A stretch of DNA of 64,000 nucleotides. Source: Streptomyces sp. MA5143a (GTDB lineage Bacteria > Actinomycetota > Actinomycetes > Streptomycetales > Streptomycetaceae). Positions 26,539 through 35,873 of the stretch are shown piece after piece; the first letter of the stretch is position 1; each line of letters opens with the position of its first letter. Location: positions 160,646 through 224,645 of the forward strand of contig NZ_OLMK01000014.1 in assembly GCF_900290235.1 (NCBI RefSeq), in the 5' to 3' direction. The notes beneath the pieces are model-generated. The model saw only the letters and a program-made list of their open reading frames with translations. It did not search any database and was not told the DNA's origin. Both the position numbers and the translations under genes were made by a program.

Positions 26539-28323
26539 TTACTGCGGGGCGCCGGCGCTCGGCGAGGCGGACTCCGTGGGGGTCGCCTCCGCGGGGGCGG
26601 ACTCCGTGGGGGTCGCCTCGGCGGGGGCGGCCTCCACCTTCAGTTCGACGGTGAGGGTCGCTCCGCCCTCGGTCTCGATGCGGAGGAGGTAGGTGCCGGG
26701 GGCGTCGTCCGCGTACAGCTTCGGCAGGGTGAGCAGGCCGTCCTTGTCGGTCTGCAGGCCCGTCAGGGTGCGGAGCGGCTTGCCGTCGGCGGGGTTCTTG
26801 AAGTACGGGCCCTTGTCGTTCTCGGTGGGGTCCAGGGGCGACTTGATGAGGGTCGCCGTGGCGGCGACCTTGCCTGCGACCGCACCCTTGTACGTGGCCT
26901 TCACCGCGACCTGTTCGGCGAACTCGCCGTTCGCCACGCAGGTCAGCTCGGTGGTCGTGGTGCGGGCGAGGGCGTCGGCCCGGCGGGCGGTGACGGTCGC
27001 CGTGTAGTCGAGGGCGGCCACGGTGCGGCCCACGACGGTGGCGCGCACGGTGACGGCGCCGGTCTTCTCGCCGGCCACGAGCCCGGGGGCGGTCGCCTTG
27101 CCGGTGCTGTCCGTGACGACCGTGGCGACCTTCTCGCCGCCGGTGAAGGTGGTGTCCGTGTCGCCGACGACGGTGAAGCGGACCCGGACCTTCGCGACGG
27201 CCTTGCCCGCCTTGGTCTCCGTGCGGGCGGCGATCCGGTCGGTGAATGTCGCGCCGGCGGTGGCGGTGAGCTTCGCCGGGCCCGCGGCCTCCAGGTGGTG
27301 CACCGTGTCGGTGTTGGTGGGCGGCTTGGTCGGCGGGGTGGGCGGGGTCGGCGGCTTGGGTGTGGAGCCACCGCCGGGCTTGCCGCCACCGGGCTTGTCC
27401 TTGTTCGGCGGGGTCGGGCCGGGGCTGGGCTTCGTGCTGCCCGAGCCGCCCTTGTTCCCGGTGTTGCCGTTCCCTGTGGTTCCGCCGCCGTTGTCGCTCG
27501 GGGTGTGGGGCAGCGAGCCGGTGCCGTCGGGGATCTCGTGGGTGCCCTTGCGGTAGTACTCAAGCCACGACATGACGGTGTTGTAGTAGGCCGTCGAGTT
27601 GTTGTAGCTGAGGATCGCGCTGCGCAGGTTCCCGGAGTCGGCGAGGTCCCAGTTGAACCGGCACAGGTAGTGGCCCGCGGCCAGGGCGGCGTCGTAGACG
27701 TTGTTGGGGTCCTTGGCGCCGTCGCTGTTGCCGTCGCGGCCCGCCCACTCCCAGGTGGAGGGGATGAACTGCATGGGGCCGACCGCCCGGTCGTGTGTGG
27801 CGTCCCCGTCGTACGCGCCGTTGTCCGTGTCGCTGATGTTCGCGAAGCCGTTGCCGTTGAGCTGCGGGCCGAGGATCTTGCCGATCGTCGTGCCGCTCGC
27901 GTCGACACGGCCGCCGCGGGCCTGCCCGGACTCGACCTTGCCGATCGCGGCGAGCAATTGCCAGGGCAGGTTGCAGCCGGGCTTGGAGTCGCGCAGCGAC
28001 GCCTCGGCCTTCTTGTAGGCGTCGAGGACGGTCGCGGGGATGCCGCGCTCGCCGCCGCCGACCGTGGTCGAGCCGCCGCCCGTGCCGGGTGAGGGGGTGG
28101 GGCTGTCGAGGGGAGGGAGGTCCGTGTAGTAGCGCCCGTCTCCCGACGCGGTGTCCTCGGAGTAGGTGGTCGCTTCCGGTGAGGGCGACTCGGCGGCCTG
28201 TCTCCCGGCGCTGTCGGTGGTCACTCCCGGAGCCTGGGACGCGGCCAGTGCCGCTACCGTGGCCGCGGCCAGGGCGGTGGTGGCCGCCCCCTTGCGGAGC
28301 CTCAATCCGAACTGCGCCGCCAT
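26539..28323 (-). CDS. Secreted lytic transglycosylase with Ig-like C-terminal region
   Basis: 594 residues. A Sec-type signal peptide (AATTALAAATVAALAASQAPG) is followed by a transglycosylase domain at ~95-250: IPWQLLAAIGKVESGQARGG-like core with catalytic Glu in GKVESGQ, then HDRAVGPMQFIPSTWEWAG and YLCRFNWDLADSGNLRSAILSYNNS. This is the MltB/SLT_2 pattern for cleaving peptidoglycan glycan strands. Next comes a Pro/Gly/Lys-rich linker (~270-335) and a beta-rich region with bacterial Ig-like character (~340-560). The tail repeats PAEATPTESA. ATG follows GGGGAGGG. Confidence 0.85.
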   Translation of the reverse strand: MAAQFGLRLRKGAATTALAAATVAALAASQAPGVTTDSAGRQAAESPSPEATTYSEDTASGDGRYYTDLPPLDSPTPSPGTGGGSTTVGGGERGIPATVLDAYKKAEASLRDSKPGCNLPWQLLAAIGKVESGQARGGRVDASGTTIGKILGPQLNGNGFANISDTDNGAYDGDATHDRAVGPMQFIPSTWEWAGRDGNSDGAKDPNNVYDAALAAGHYLCRFNWDLADSGNLRSAILSYNNSTAYYNTVMSWLEYYRKGTHEIPDGTGSLPHTPSDNGGGTTGNGNTGNKGGSGSTKPSPGPTPPNKDKPGGGKPGGGSTPKPPTPPTPPTKPPTNTDTVHHLEAAGPAKLTATAGATFTDRIAARTETKAGKAVAKVRVRFTVVGDTDTTFTGGEKVATVVTDSTGKATAPGLVAGEKTGAVTVRATVVGRTVAALDYTATVTARRADALARTTTTELTCVANGEFAEQVAVKATYKGAVAGKVAATATLIKSPLDPTENDKGPYFKNPADGKPLRTLTGLQTDKDGLLTLPKLYADDAPGTYLLRIETEGGATLTVELKVEAAPAEATPTESAPAEATPTESASPSAGAPQ

Positions 28324-28740
28324 TGAGTGAACCCTCCCCGGTGGTCGATCGCCTTGGCGTTCTTCCCTTTTGACACTGTCTCGGGCGACTTCTCCGAAAT
28401 TCTCTCCGGATCAGCTTTCCCGTTCTGCTACACCGACTCCGGAGTTCCGGATTTGGTTGCCCTGTTCCGGTGTTTCCTTCTCCGGATTTCCGGTGGCCCC
28501 CGCACGCATCGACGCGGCGGCCCAGGCGACCCTACGACAACTTCCGTCGCCCGGACACCCGTTCGTGCCCGATTTCCCCTGGTTGCCCCTGTCCATTCAC
28601 TGTCGCGCGGGCGCACGCCGGAGCGGCGAGCGGTCGCGCATACTGACGCCGGTGATCGCCGGACCGGCCGGCAGAGACGAGAGGTCCGCCGCGCGGACAC
28701 TTCACGCACAATGTCACAAAATCCGCCCCAGGGGGACGAA
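28324..28740. other. Divergent intergenic region, leader of the transglycosylase gene
   Basis: No gene is supportable in this ~415-base stretch. The part within ~200 bases of the transglycosylase start is noticeably richer in A and T than its surroundings and, on the minus strand, contains five scattered CCGGA/TCCGGA units that can form alternative hairpins. I looked for the c-di-AMP (ydaO) riboswitch often found before such cell-wall genes and did not find its conserved core. TAGGGT at 28525-28530 on the minus strand is a possible -10. Confidence 0.4.
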
Positions 28741-29589
28741 TTGCCTTTCACGCTGAGCCATGCGGCCGCAGTGCTGCCCGCGTTGCGCGGGGACGGGAGC
28801 GCGCGAGGGCGACTCGTACCGTCGGCGCTCGTCGCAGGTTCGTTCGCGCCCGATCTGACCTATTACGCGGCGAGTGTGCTGCCCGGGGCGATGGAGTTCG
28901 GCGACGTCACGCACTCCTTCGCCGGGGTCTTCACCGTCGACGTGCTGTTCACCTGGGCGTTGGTGGGTGTGTGGCTGGTGCTCCGGGAACCGCTCGTCGC
29001 GCTGCTGCCGAGGGCGCGGCGGGCACGGGTGGCCTCGCTGCTGCGGTGCGGGGCGGGCATGCGGCGGGTGCGTCCGTCGCTGGTGCTGTGGTGGTACGTG
29101 TCCGCGGTGCTCGGTGCGCTCACCCATGTCGTGTGGGACGCGTTCACGCATCTCGACCGGTGGGGGATGCGGCTGCTGCCGGTGCTGGGCGAGGAGATCG
29201 CGGGCTCGCCGCTGTACTGGTACCTCCAGTACGGCGGCTCGGCGGTCGCGGCGGTCGTGATCGCCGTGTTCCTGGTGCTGGCGCTGCGCCGACAGCCGGT
29301 CGTCGAACCCGTGGGTGTGCCGGTGCTCTCGTCGGCCGACCGGTGGGTGGCGGGCGCGGTGATCGGGGGGTGCGCGCTGATCGCGACGGTGCAGCGGGTG
29401 GCCCGCTGGTGGGCCTACTGGGGTTCGGTCGCCAAGCCGTACGAGGTGATCCCGACGGTGTGCTTCGGGGCCGGGGCCGGGCTGATGCTGGGTGTGGTGC
29501 TGTACGGGGTGGGCGTCAGGATCTGGCGCCCGGCTTCCGCTGCGGTGATCGCAGCCGACGCGGAGGCGGACAGCTCGGTCCGCCGCTGA
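28741..29589 (+). CDS. DUF4184-family integral membrane protein
   Basis: 282 residues starting (TTG) as LPFTLSHAAAVLPALRGDG, the characteristic opening of DUF4184, which includes conserved histidines and GSFAPDLTYYA and GDVTHSFAGVF. About six hydrophobic helices follow. HVVWDAFTHLDRWGM and YWYLQYGGS fit the family. It is probably a membrane hydrolase-like protein of unknown substrate. GGGGGA precedes TTG 28741; an in-frame ATG at 28711 would add ten residues but has a poor ribosome-binding site. Confidence 0.75.
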   Translation: MPFTLSHAAAVLPALRGDGSARGRLVPSALVAGSFAPDLTYYAASVLPGAMEFGDVTHSFAGVFTVDVLFTWALVGVWLVLREPLVALLPRARRARVASLLRCGAGMRRVRPSLVLWWYVSAVLGALTHVVWDAFTHLDRWGMRLLPVLGEEIAGSPLYWYLQYGGSAVAAVVIAVFLVLALRRQPVVEPVGVPVLSSADRWVAGAVIGGCALIATVQRVARWWAYWGSVAKPYEVIPTVCFGAGAGLMLGVVLYGVGVRIWRPASAAVIAADAEADSSVRR

Positions 29590-29836
29590 GCACCGGGCGG
29601 CGGCGCACGGGGGCTCCACGGGGGATACACGGTCTGGCCGCGCCGGGGGCGTACGGCGGGACGTGGCCCAGCAGGGCCGGGACGGGGTGGGTGAGCCGCC
29701 AGGGGACCAGTGTGTGCGCCCAGCGGCGGTGGGGCGCCCACGGGAAGTGGGGCTGCACCCTGGAGAGGCGGGTGAGCGCCTGTGGCAGGCGGCCGGCAGC
29801 TGTCGCGGTACGGCGGCGGAGCGTGCGTATGCCCAT
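29516..29836 (-). CDS. Possible small basic protein, 106 aa
   Basis: Opens MGIRTLRRRTATAAGRLPQ with GAGG eight bases before the ATG, and has a Trp/His/Pro-rich middle (HFPWAPHRRWAHTLVPWRLTHPVP). Streptomycetes carry other short proteins with the MGIRTL.RRTA opening, which is why I list it. The second half is Arg/Pro low complexity and overlaps the 3' end of the DUF4184 gene by 74 bases, so the frame may be degenerate or not coding. Confidence 0.3.
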   Translation of the reverse strand: MGIRTLRRRTATAAGRLPQALTRLSRVQPHFPWAPHRRWAHTLVPWRLTHPVPALLGHVPPYAPGAARPCIPRGAPVRRRPVLSGGPSCPPPRRLRSPQRKPGARS

Positions 29837-30078
29837 GCGGGCATCCTCACGCCCCGCCTCCCCGCCGGGCCCCTCGGCAGGGGCCAGCCGGGTGACACCG
29901 GGGAGGGGTTGCGGGGCGGATCAGGGCGGGCCGACGGCGCGTACGAGGGCCGGGGAGCACCGTCGAGGGGGCGGCAGGTGGCGCTGCGGCGGTGCAGAAG
30001 AGGGCGGCACCGGGAGGCCGGCCGCCGGCCGAGCACCGGAGGGACCGAGGGGACGACCGGTCCGCTCGACACCGCCGG

Positions 30079-30390
30079 ACAGCACCGTCGTGGCGGAGCA
30101 CCGTAGCGGCGGAGTACAGAGGGCTGCGGGAAAAGCAGCCCCTCGGAACAGGCACCGAAGCGCCGGCCAACCTGTCGGCACGGCACCGCCCGACAGCACC
30201 GTCGCGGCGGAGTACACAGAAGGCTGCGGGAAAAGCAGCCCCTCGAAGGGGCACGAGAGCGCAGCCAGCCTGTCGGCCTGGCACCGCGGGGCAGCGCCGT
30301 CGCGGCGGAGCGAGGGGACGGCAGGGAGAAGCAGCCGCACGACAGGGCACCGGAACGCCGGGCGGCCGGTCCGCTCGGCAGCGCCGGGCG
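30079..30390. repeat. Three imperfect ~100-bp tandem repeats with a conserved stem-loop
   Basis: Units begin near 30079, 30193 and 30291 with CAGC(A/G)CCGTCG(T/C)GGCGGAG. Copies one and two share an exact hairpin GGCTGC-GGGAAAA-GCAGCC followed by CCTCG; the third has decayed to GGCAGGGAGAAGCAGCC. GCAGCC ends fall at 30140, 30240 and 30336. The gap 29837-30552 around them shows no convincing gene in any frame. Confidence 0.7.
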
Positions 30391-30552
30391 GCGTTGCCGA
30401 GCGGAGTAAAGGGACAGTGCGTCGGCCTGGCGGGGCGTCGGCGCGGGGGAATAAGGGGACACGGCGGGGAAGCCGTCCCTCCCGGAGGGGCCCGGTGTCT
30501 GGTCGGGCCCCTTCTCGGGGGGGGGCGGGGGGCGGCCGCCCCCTCCTTGGGG

Positions 30553-33279
30553 TCAGTGGGCCGCTGATTCCCAGTCCGGGCCGTGGCCCACCGAGACGTC
30601 CAGGGGAGCTCGGAGGTGGACCGCGTTCGACATTTCGTGGCGGACCAGGTCCTCGACGCGGGCACCCTCGCCGGGGGCGATCTCCAGGACGATTTCGTCG
30701 TGGACCTGGAGCAGCATGCGGGACGTGAGGCCGGCGTCCTCCAGGGCACGGCCCACATTCAGCATGGCGATCTTGACGATGTCCGCGGCCGTGCCCTGGA
30801 TGGGTGCGTTGAGCGCCATCCGCTCGGCGGCCTCGCGGCGCTGCCGGTTGTCGCTGTTGAGGTCGGGCAGATAGCGGCGCCGGCCGAAGAGCGTCGCCGT
30901 GTACCCCGTCGCCCGCGCCTCGTCGACCGCCCGGCGCAGATAGTCCCGGACCCCGCCGAAGCGCTCGAAGTACGCGTCCATCAGGGCGCGGGCCTCCCCC
31001 GCGTCGATGTTCAGCTGCTGGGACAGACCGAACGCCGACAGGCCGTACGCCAGGCCGTACGACATCGCCTTGATCTTGCGGCGCATCTCCGCGTCGACCG
31101 CGCCGGGCTCCACCCCGAACACCTGGGCGGCGGCCGTGGTGTGGAGGTCCTCACCGGAGGTGAAGGCCTCGATGAGGCCCGCGTCCTCGGAGAGGTGCGC
31201 CATCACCCGCAGCTCGATCTGGCTGTAGTCGGCCGTCATCAACGACTCGAAGCCCTCGCCGACGACGAAACCGCGACGGATCGCCCGGCCCTCGTCGGTG
31301 CGGACCGGGATGTTCTGCAGGTTCGGGTCGACCGAGGAGAGACGGCCCGTCGCGGCGACCGTCTGGTTGAAGGTGGTGTGGATGCGGCCGTCCGTCGCGA
31401 TGGTCTTGATCAGGCCCTCGACGGTGACGCGGAGCTTCGCCTGCTCACGGTGGCGGAGCATGATGACCGGCAGTTCGTTGTCGGTCTGGGTGGCCAGCCA
31501 GGCCAGGGCGTCCGCGTCGGTGGTGTACCCCGTCTTGGTGCGCTTGGTCTTGGGCAGGGCCAGCTCGCCGAAGAGGACCTCCTGGAGCTGCTTGGGCGAG
31601 CCGAGGTTGAACTCGTGACCGGCCGCCGCGTGCGCCTCCTTCACCGCCTGCTGCACGGCACCGGCGAACATCTGCTCCATGGCTTCGAGGTGGGCGCGGT
31701 CCGCGGCGATGCCGTGGCGCTCCATGCGGGCCAGCAGCGCGGACGTCGGCAGTTCCACGTCCCGCAACAGCTCGACGGCGCCGACCTCCTCCAGGCGCTG
31801 CCCGAACGCCTCGCCCAGGTCGAGGACGGCGCGGGCCTGCACCATCAGGGCCTCGGCCTCGGCGCCGTCGTCCGCGCCGAAGGCCAGCTGGCCGTCGGCG
31901 GTGGCGGCGGGGGCCAGTTCCCGGCCGAGGTACTCCAGGGACAGCGCGTCCAGGTCGAAGGAGCGGCGGCCGGGCTTGACCAGGTACGCGGCGAGGGCGG
32001 TGTCCATGGTGACGCCCTCGATGGTCCAGCCGTGCTCGGCGAAGACCCGCATCGCGCCCTTGGCGTTGTGGAACACCTTGGGCTTGCCGGGGTCGGCGAG
32101 CCAGGCCGCCCACGTGGTCTCGTCCGTCCCGTCGAGCTGGGTCGGGTCGAACCAGGCGGCCGCTCCCCCGGCGGCGGCGAGCGCGATCTCGGTGACCGAG
32201 CCGGTGCCGAGCGCCCAGGTGTCGACGGTGGCGACGCCGAGGATCTCCGTGCCGTGCTCGCCGAGCCAGCCGGTCAGCTCTCCGGAGCCGAGGACCGTGC
32301 CGTCCACGGCGACGCCCTCGGCGGGCTGCTGGCCGGCGTCGGCCTCCTCCGCCCCCGGGTCGACGGCCAGCAGCCGCTCGCGCAGCGACGGGTTGCGGAT
32401 CTCCAGGGTGTCGAGGACCATCGCGACGGCCTTGCGGTCGTACGGGGCGCGCTCCAGGTCGGTGACCGTCCTCGGCAGGTCGACCGTGCGCACCATCTCG
32501 GTGAGGCGGCGGTTGAGCTTGACGGCCTCCAAGTGGTCGCGGAGGTTCTGCCCGGCCTTGCCCTTGACCTCCTCGACGCGCTCGACCAGATCCGCGAACG
32601 AACCGAACTGGTTGATCCACTTCGCGGCGGTCTTCTCGCCGACGCCGGGGATGCCGGGCAGGTTGTCGGACGGGTCGCCGCGCAGGGCCGCGAAGTCCGG
32701 GTACTGCGCGGGCGTCAGGCCGTACTTCTCGAACACCTTCTCCGGGGTGAACCGGGTCAGCTCCGAGACGCCCTTGGTGGGGTAGAGCACGGTGGTGTGC
32801 TCGGAGACCAGCTGGAAGGAGTCGCGGTCGCCGGTGACGATGAGGACCTCGAAGCCCTCCGCCTCGGCCTGGGTGGCGAGGGTGGCGATGATGTCGTCGG
32901 CCTCGAAGCCGTCGACGGCGAAGCGCACGGCGTGCATGGCGTCGAGCAGCTCGCCGATCAGCTCGACCTGCCCCTTGAACTCGTCGGGGGTCTTCGAGCG
33001 GTTCGCCTTGTACTCGGTGAACTCCTCGGAGCGCCAGGTCTTGCGGGAGACGTCGAACGCCACCGCGAAGTGGGTGGGCGCCTCGTCGCGCAGCGTGTTC
33101 GCCAGCATCGACGCGAAGCCGTAGATCGCGTTCGTCGGCTGGCCCGTCGCGGTCGTGAAGTTCTCCGCGGGGAGCGCGAAGAACGCGCGGTAGGCCAGCG
33201 AATGCCCGTCCATGAGCATGAGCCGGGGACGGCTGCCGCCGGTGGTCGTGTCGGTCTTCTTCGATGCTGTCTCTGCCAC
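30553..33279 (-). CDS. polA: DNA polymerase I
   Basis: 908 residues. An N-terminal 5'-3' exonuclease/FEN domain (~22-310; LMLMDGHSLAYRAF, FEADDIIATLA, GDRDSFQLVSE, GDPSDNLPGIPGVGEKTAAKW) is followed by a 3'-5' exonuclease-like domain, typically degenerate in actinobacteria. The family A polymerase domain has motif A TADYSQIELRVMAH, motif B RRKIKAMSYGLAYG and motif C LQVHDEIVLE. Role: gap filling and RNA primer removal. GTG 33279 (VAETASKKTDTTT) gives the normal length; upstream in-frame sequence is unrelated. Confidence 0.96.
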   Translation of the reverse strand: MAETASKKTDTTTGGSRPRLMLMDGHSLAYRAFFALPAENFTTATGQPTNAIYGFASMLANTLRDEAPTHFAVAFDVSRKTWRSEEFTEYKANRSKTPDEFKGQVELIGELLDAMHAVRFAVDGFEADDIIATLATQAEAEGFEVLIVTGDRDSFQLVSEHTTVLYPTKGVSELTRFTPEKVFEKYGLTPAQYPDFAALRGDPSDNLPGIPGVGEKTAAKWINQFGSFADLVERVEEVKGKAGQNLRDHLEAVKLNRRLTEMVRTVDLPRTVTDLERAPYDRKAVAMVLDTLEIRNPSLRERLLAVDPGAEEADAGQQPAEGVAVDGTVLGSGELTGWLGEHGTEILGVATVDTWALGTGSVTEIALAAAGGAAAWFDPTQLDGTDETTWAAWLADPGKPKVFHNAKGAMRVFAEHGWTIEGVTMDTALAAYLVKPGRRSFDLDALSLEYLGRELAPAATADGQLAFGADDGAEAEALMVQARAVLDLGEAFGQRLEEVGAVELLRDVELPTSALLARMERHGIAADRAHLEAMEQMFAGAVQQAVKEAHAAAGHEFNLGSPKQLQEVLFGELALPKTKRTKTGYTTDADALAWLATQTDNELPVIMLRHREQAKLRVTVEGLIKTIATDGRIHTTFNQTVAATGRLSSVDPNLQNIPVRTDEGRAIRRGFVVGEGFESLMTADYSQIELRVMAHLSEDAGLIEAFTSGEDLHTTAAAQVFGVEPGAVDAEMRRKIKAMSYGLAYGLSAFGLSQQLNIDAGEARALMDAYFERFGGVRDYLRRAVDEARATGYTATLFGRRRYLPDLNSDNRQRREAAERMALNAPIQGTAADIVKIAMLNVGRALEDAGLTSRMLLQVHDEIVLEIAPGEGARVEDLVRHEMSNAVHLRAPLDVSVGHGPDWESAAH

Positions 33280-33521
33280 GCACCCGATCCTGCCACGTGC
33301 CACTGACACTCGGACCACGCCCACCGCACCGGGCCCCCGTACCTGCCCCCCGCCCCGCCCCCGTCCGTGCGCGTCGGCACGCACGGGTCCCGCACCCGTC
33401 GCGGACCCCGGTCGCGGCGGATCGTCCCCGTGCACCGATCTCGATCGGGGCCGGTGACACGTGCGAGGATCGGACGCGTACCTCAGGCTCGACCGCACAC
33501 GTACGCGAATGGGGAGCAGCG

Positions 33522-35801
33522 ATGGCCGGCAAGGCGCCCAAGAGTGATCCGGTTCAGGACGCGCCGCAGGTCGCGCAGCCGAAGCATGCGGCGGCGGGGC
33601 TCCCCGCGATCGGGCACACCCTGCGGATCGCGCAGCAGCAGATGGGCGTGAAGCGGACCGCGCTGACGCTGCTGCGGGTCAATCAGAAGGACGGCTTCGA
33701 CTGTCCCGGCTGCGCCTGGCCGGAGCCCGAGCACCGGCACACGGCGGAGTTCTGCGAGAACGGCGCGAAGGCGGTCGCCGAGGAGGCCACACTGCGCCGG
33801 GTCACCCCGGAGTTCTTCGCCGCGCACACCGTGGCGGACCTGGCCACCCGCAGCGGCTACTGGCTGGGCCAGCAGGGCCGGCTCACCCACCCCGTGTACC
33901 TGCCCGAGGGGGGCGACCGTTACGAGCCGGTGTCCTGGGAGCGGGCCTTCGACATCGTCGCCGAGGAGCTGAACGCCCTCGGCTCCCCCGACGAGGCCCT
34001 CTTCTACACCTCCGGGCGCACCAGCAACGAGGCCGCGTTCCTGTACCAGCTGTTCGCCCGCGAGTTCGGCACGAACAACCTGCCGGACTGCTCCAACATG
34101 TGCCACGAGTCGTCGGGCTCCGCGCTGTCCGAGACGATCGGCATCGGCAAGGGCAGCGTCCTGCTGGAGGACCTGTACAAGGCGGATCTGATCGTCGTCG
34201 CCGGGCAGAACCCGGGCACGAACCACCCGCGCATGCTCTCCGCCCTGGAGAAGGCCAAGGCCGGCGGGGCGAAGATCATCACGGTCAATCCGCTGCCCGA
34301 GGCGGGCCTGGAGCGGTTCAAGAACCCGCAGACCCCGCAGGGCATGCTCAAGGGCGCCGCCCTCACCGATCTGTTCCTGCAGATCCGCATCGGCGGCGAC
34401 CAGGCCCTGTTCCGTCTCCTCAACAAGCTGGTCCTTCAGACCGAGGGCGCGGTCGACGAGGAGTTCGTGCGCGAGCACACGCACGGCTTCGAGGAGTTCG
34501 CGTCGGCGGCCCGCGCCGCCGACTGGGAGGAGACGCTCACCGCGACCGGTCTGACGCGCGAGCAGATCGACGAGGCGCTGCGCATGGTCCTCGCCTCGAA
34601 GCGGACGATCGTCTGCTGGGCCATGGGCCTGACCCAGCACAAGCACGCGGTGCCCACCATCCGCGAGGTCGTGAACTTCCTGCTGCTGCGCGGCAACATC
34701 GGCCGCCCCGGCGCGGGCGTGTGCCCGGTGCGCGGCCACTCCAACGTGCAGGGCGACCGCACGATGGGCATCTTCGAGCGGCCCGCACCGGCGTTCCTGG
34801 ACGCCCTGGAGAAGGAGTTCGGCTTCGCGCCGCCCAGGGAGCACGGGTACGACGTCGTGCGGGCCATCAAGGCCATGCGCGACGACAAGGCGAAGGTGTT
34901 CTTCGCGATGGGCGGCAACTTCGTGTCGGCGTCCCCCGACACGGAGGTCACGGAGGCGGCGATGCGCCGCGCCCGGCTGACGGTGCACGTGTCGACGAAG
35001 CTGAACCGCTCGCACGCGGTGACGGGCGCGCGGGCGCTGATCCTGCCCACCCTGGGCCGCACCGAGCGTGATCTGCAGGGCGGCGGCGAGCAGTTCGTGA
35101 CCGTGGAGGACTCCATGGGCATGGTCCATGCCTCCCGCGGCCGTCTGGAGCCCGCGAGCCGGCACCTGCTGTCCGAGCCGGCCATCGTGTGCCGTCTCGC
35201 CCGCCGGGTCCTCGGCGAGGAGAGCCGCACGCCGTGGGAGGAGTTCGAGAAGGACTACGCGACGATCCGTGACCGCATCGCGCGCGTGGTGCCCGGTTTC
35301 GAGGACTTCAACGCGCGCGTGGCCGACCCGAACGGCTTCGCGCTGCCGCACGCCCCGCGCGACGAGCGCCGCTTCCCCACGGCCACCGGCAAGGCCAACT
35401 TCACCGCCGCGCCGGTGGAGTTCCCTCAGCTGCCCGAGGGCCGCCTGCTGCTGCAGACCCTGCGCTCGCACGACCAGTACAACACCACGATCTACGGCCT
35501 GGACGACCGCTACCGGGGCATTACCAACGGCCGCCGCGTCGTCCTCGTCCACCCCGAGGACGCCGCGGAGCTGAAGGTCGCCGACGGCTCCTACGTGGAC
35601 CTGGTGAGCGAGTGGAAGGACGGTGTCGAGCGCCGGGCCCCCGGTTTCCGGGTCGTGCACTACCCGACGGCCCGCGGCTGCGCGGCCGCCTACTACCCCG
35701 AGACCAATGTGCTGGTGCCGCTGGACGCCACCGCGGACACCAGCAACACCCCTGCCAGCAAGTCCGTCGTGGTCCGTCTGGAACAATCGGCCACCGACTG
35801 A
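33522..35801 (+). CDS. FdhF/YdeP-family molybdopterin oxidoreductase
   Basis: 759 residues of the YdeP branch of formate dehydrogenase-like molybdoenzymes. Visible: KDGFDCPGCAWPEPEHRHTAEFCENGAKAV (Cys residues for a possible cluster), GRTSNEAAFLYQLFAREFGTNNLPDCSNMCHESSG, GQNPGTNHPRM, WAMGLTQHKHAV and RPGAGVCPVRGHSNVQGDRTMG. A C-terminal molydopterin-dinucleotide-binding domain has LLQTLRSHDQYNTTIYG. YdeP proteins are linked to acid resistance in E. coli; the substrate is unknown. ATG 33522 follows GGGGAG. Divergent from polA. Confidence 0.9.
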   Translation: MAGKAPKSDPVQDAPQVAQPKHAAAGLPAIGHTLRIAQQQMGVKRTALTLLRVNQKDGFDCPGCAWPEPEHRHTAEFCENGAKAVAEEATLRRVTPEFFAAHTVADLATRSGYWLGQQGRLTHPVYLPEGGDRYEPVSWERAFDIVAEELNALGSPDEALFYTSGRTSNEAAFLYQLFAREFGTNNLPDCSNMCHESSGSALSETIGIGKGSVLLEDLYKADLIVVAGQNPGTNHPRMLSALEKAKAGGAKIITVNPLPEAGLERFKNPQTPQGMLKGAALTDLFLQIRIGGDQALFRLLNKLVLQTEGAVDEEFVREHTHGFEEFASAARAADWEETLTATGLTREQIDEALRMVLASKRTIVCWAMGLTQHKHAVPTIREVVNFLLLRGNIGRPGAGVCPVRGHSNVQGDRTMGIFERPAPAFLDALEKEFGFAPPREHGYDVVRAIKAMRDDKAKVFFAMGGNFVSASPDTEVTEAAMRRARLTVHVSTKLNRSHAVTGARALILPTLGRTERDLQGGGEQFVTVEDSMGMVHASRGRLEPASRHLLSEPAIVCRLARRVLGEESRTPWEEFEKDYATIRDRIARVVPGFEDFNARVADPNGFALPHAPRDERRFPTATGKANFTAAPVEFPQLPEGRLLLQTLRSHDQYNTTIYGLDDRYRGITNGRRVVLVHPEDAAELKVADGSYVDLVSEWKDGVERRAPGFRVVHYPTARGCAAAYYPETNVLVPLDATADTSNTPASKSVVVRLEQSATD

Positions 35802-35873
35802 GCGTTTGCTCAGGCAGTCAGGCCGGTATACGACCGCTGACGGCACGCGGCGGTCGACGACGAACGGAGCCCC

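Noticed and set aside
28324..28530. c-di-AMP (ydaO) riboswitch before the transglycosylase gene
   Set aside because: The conserved GGGGGACCCA and CCGAATCC-type cores are missing.
30079..30390. CRISPR array
   Set aside because: The repeats are ~100 bp, imperfect and contiguous, without 28-37-bp direct repeats and unique spacers; no cas gene is nearby.
30583..33306. Plus-strand 907-codon frame opposite polA
   Set aside because: Antisense shadow of DNA polymerase I, with no recognisable domain or ribosome-binding site.
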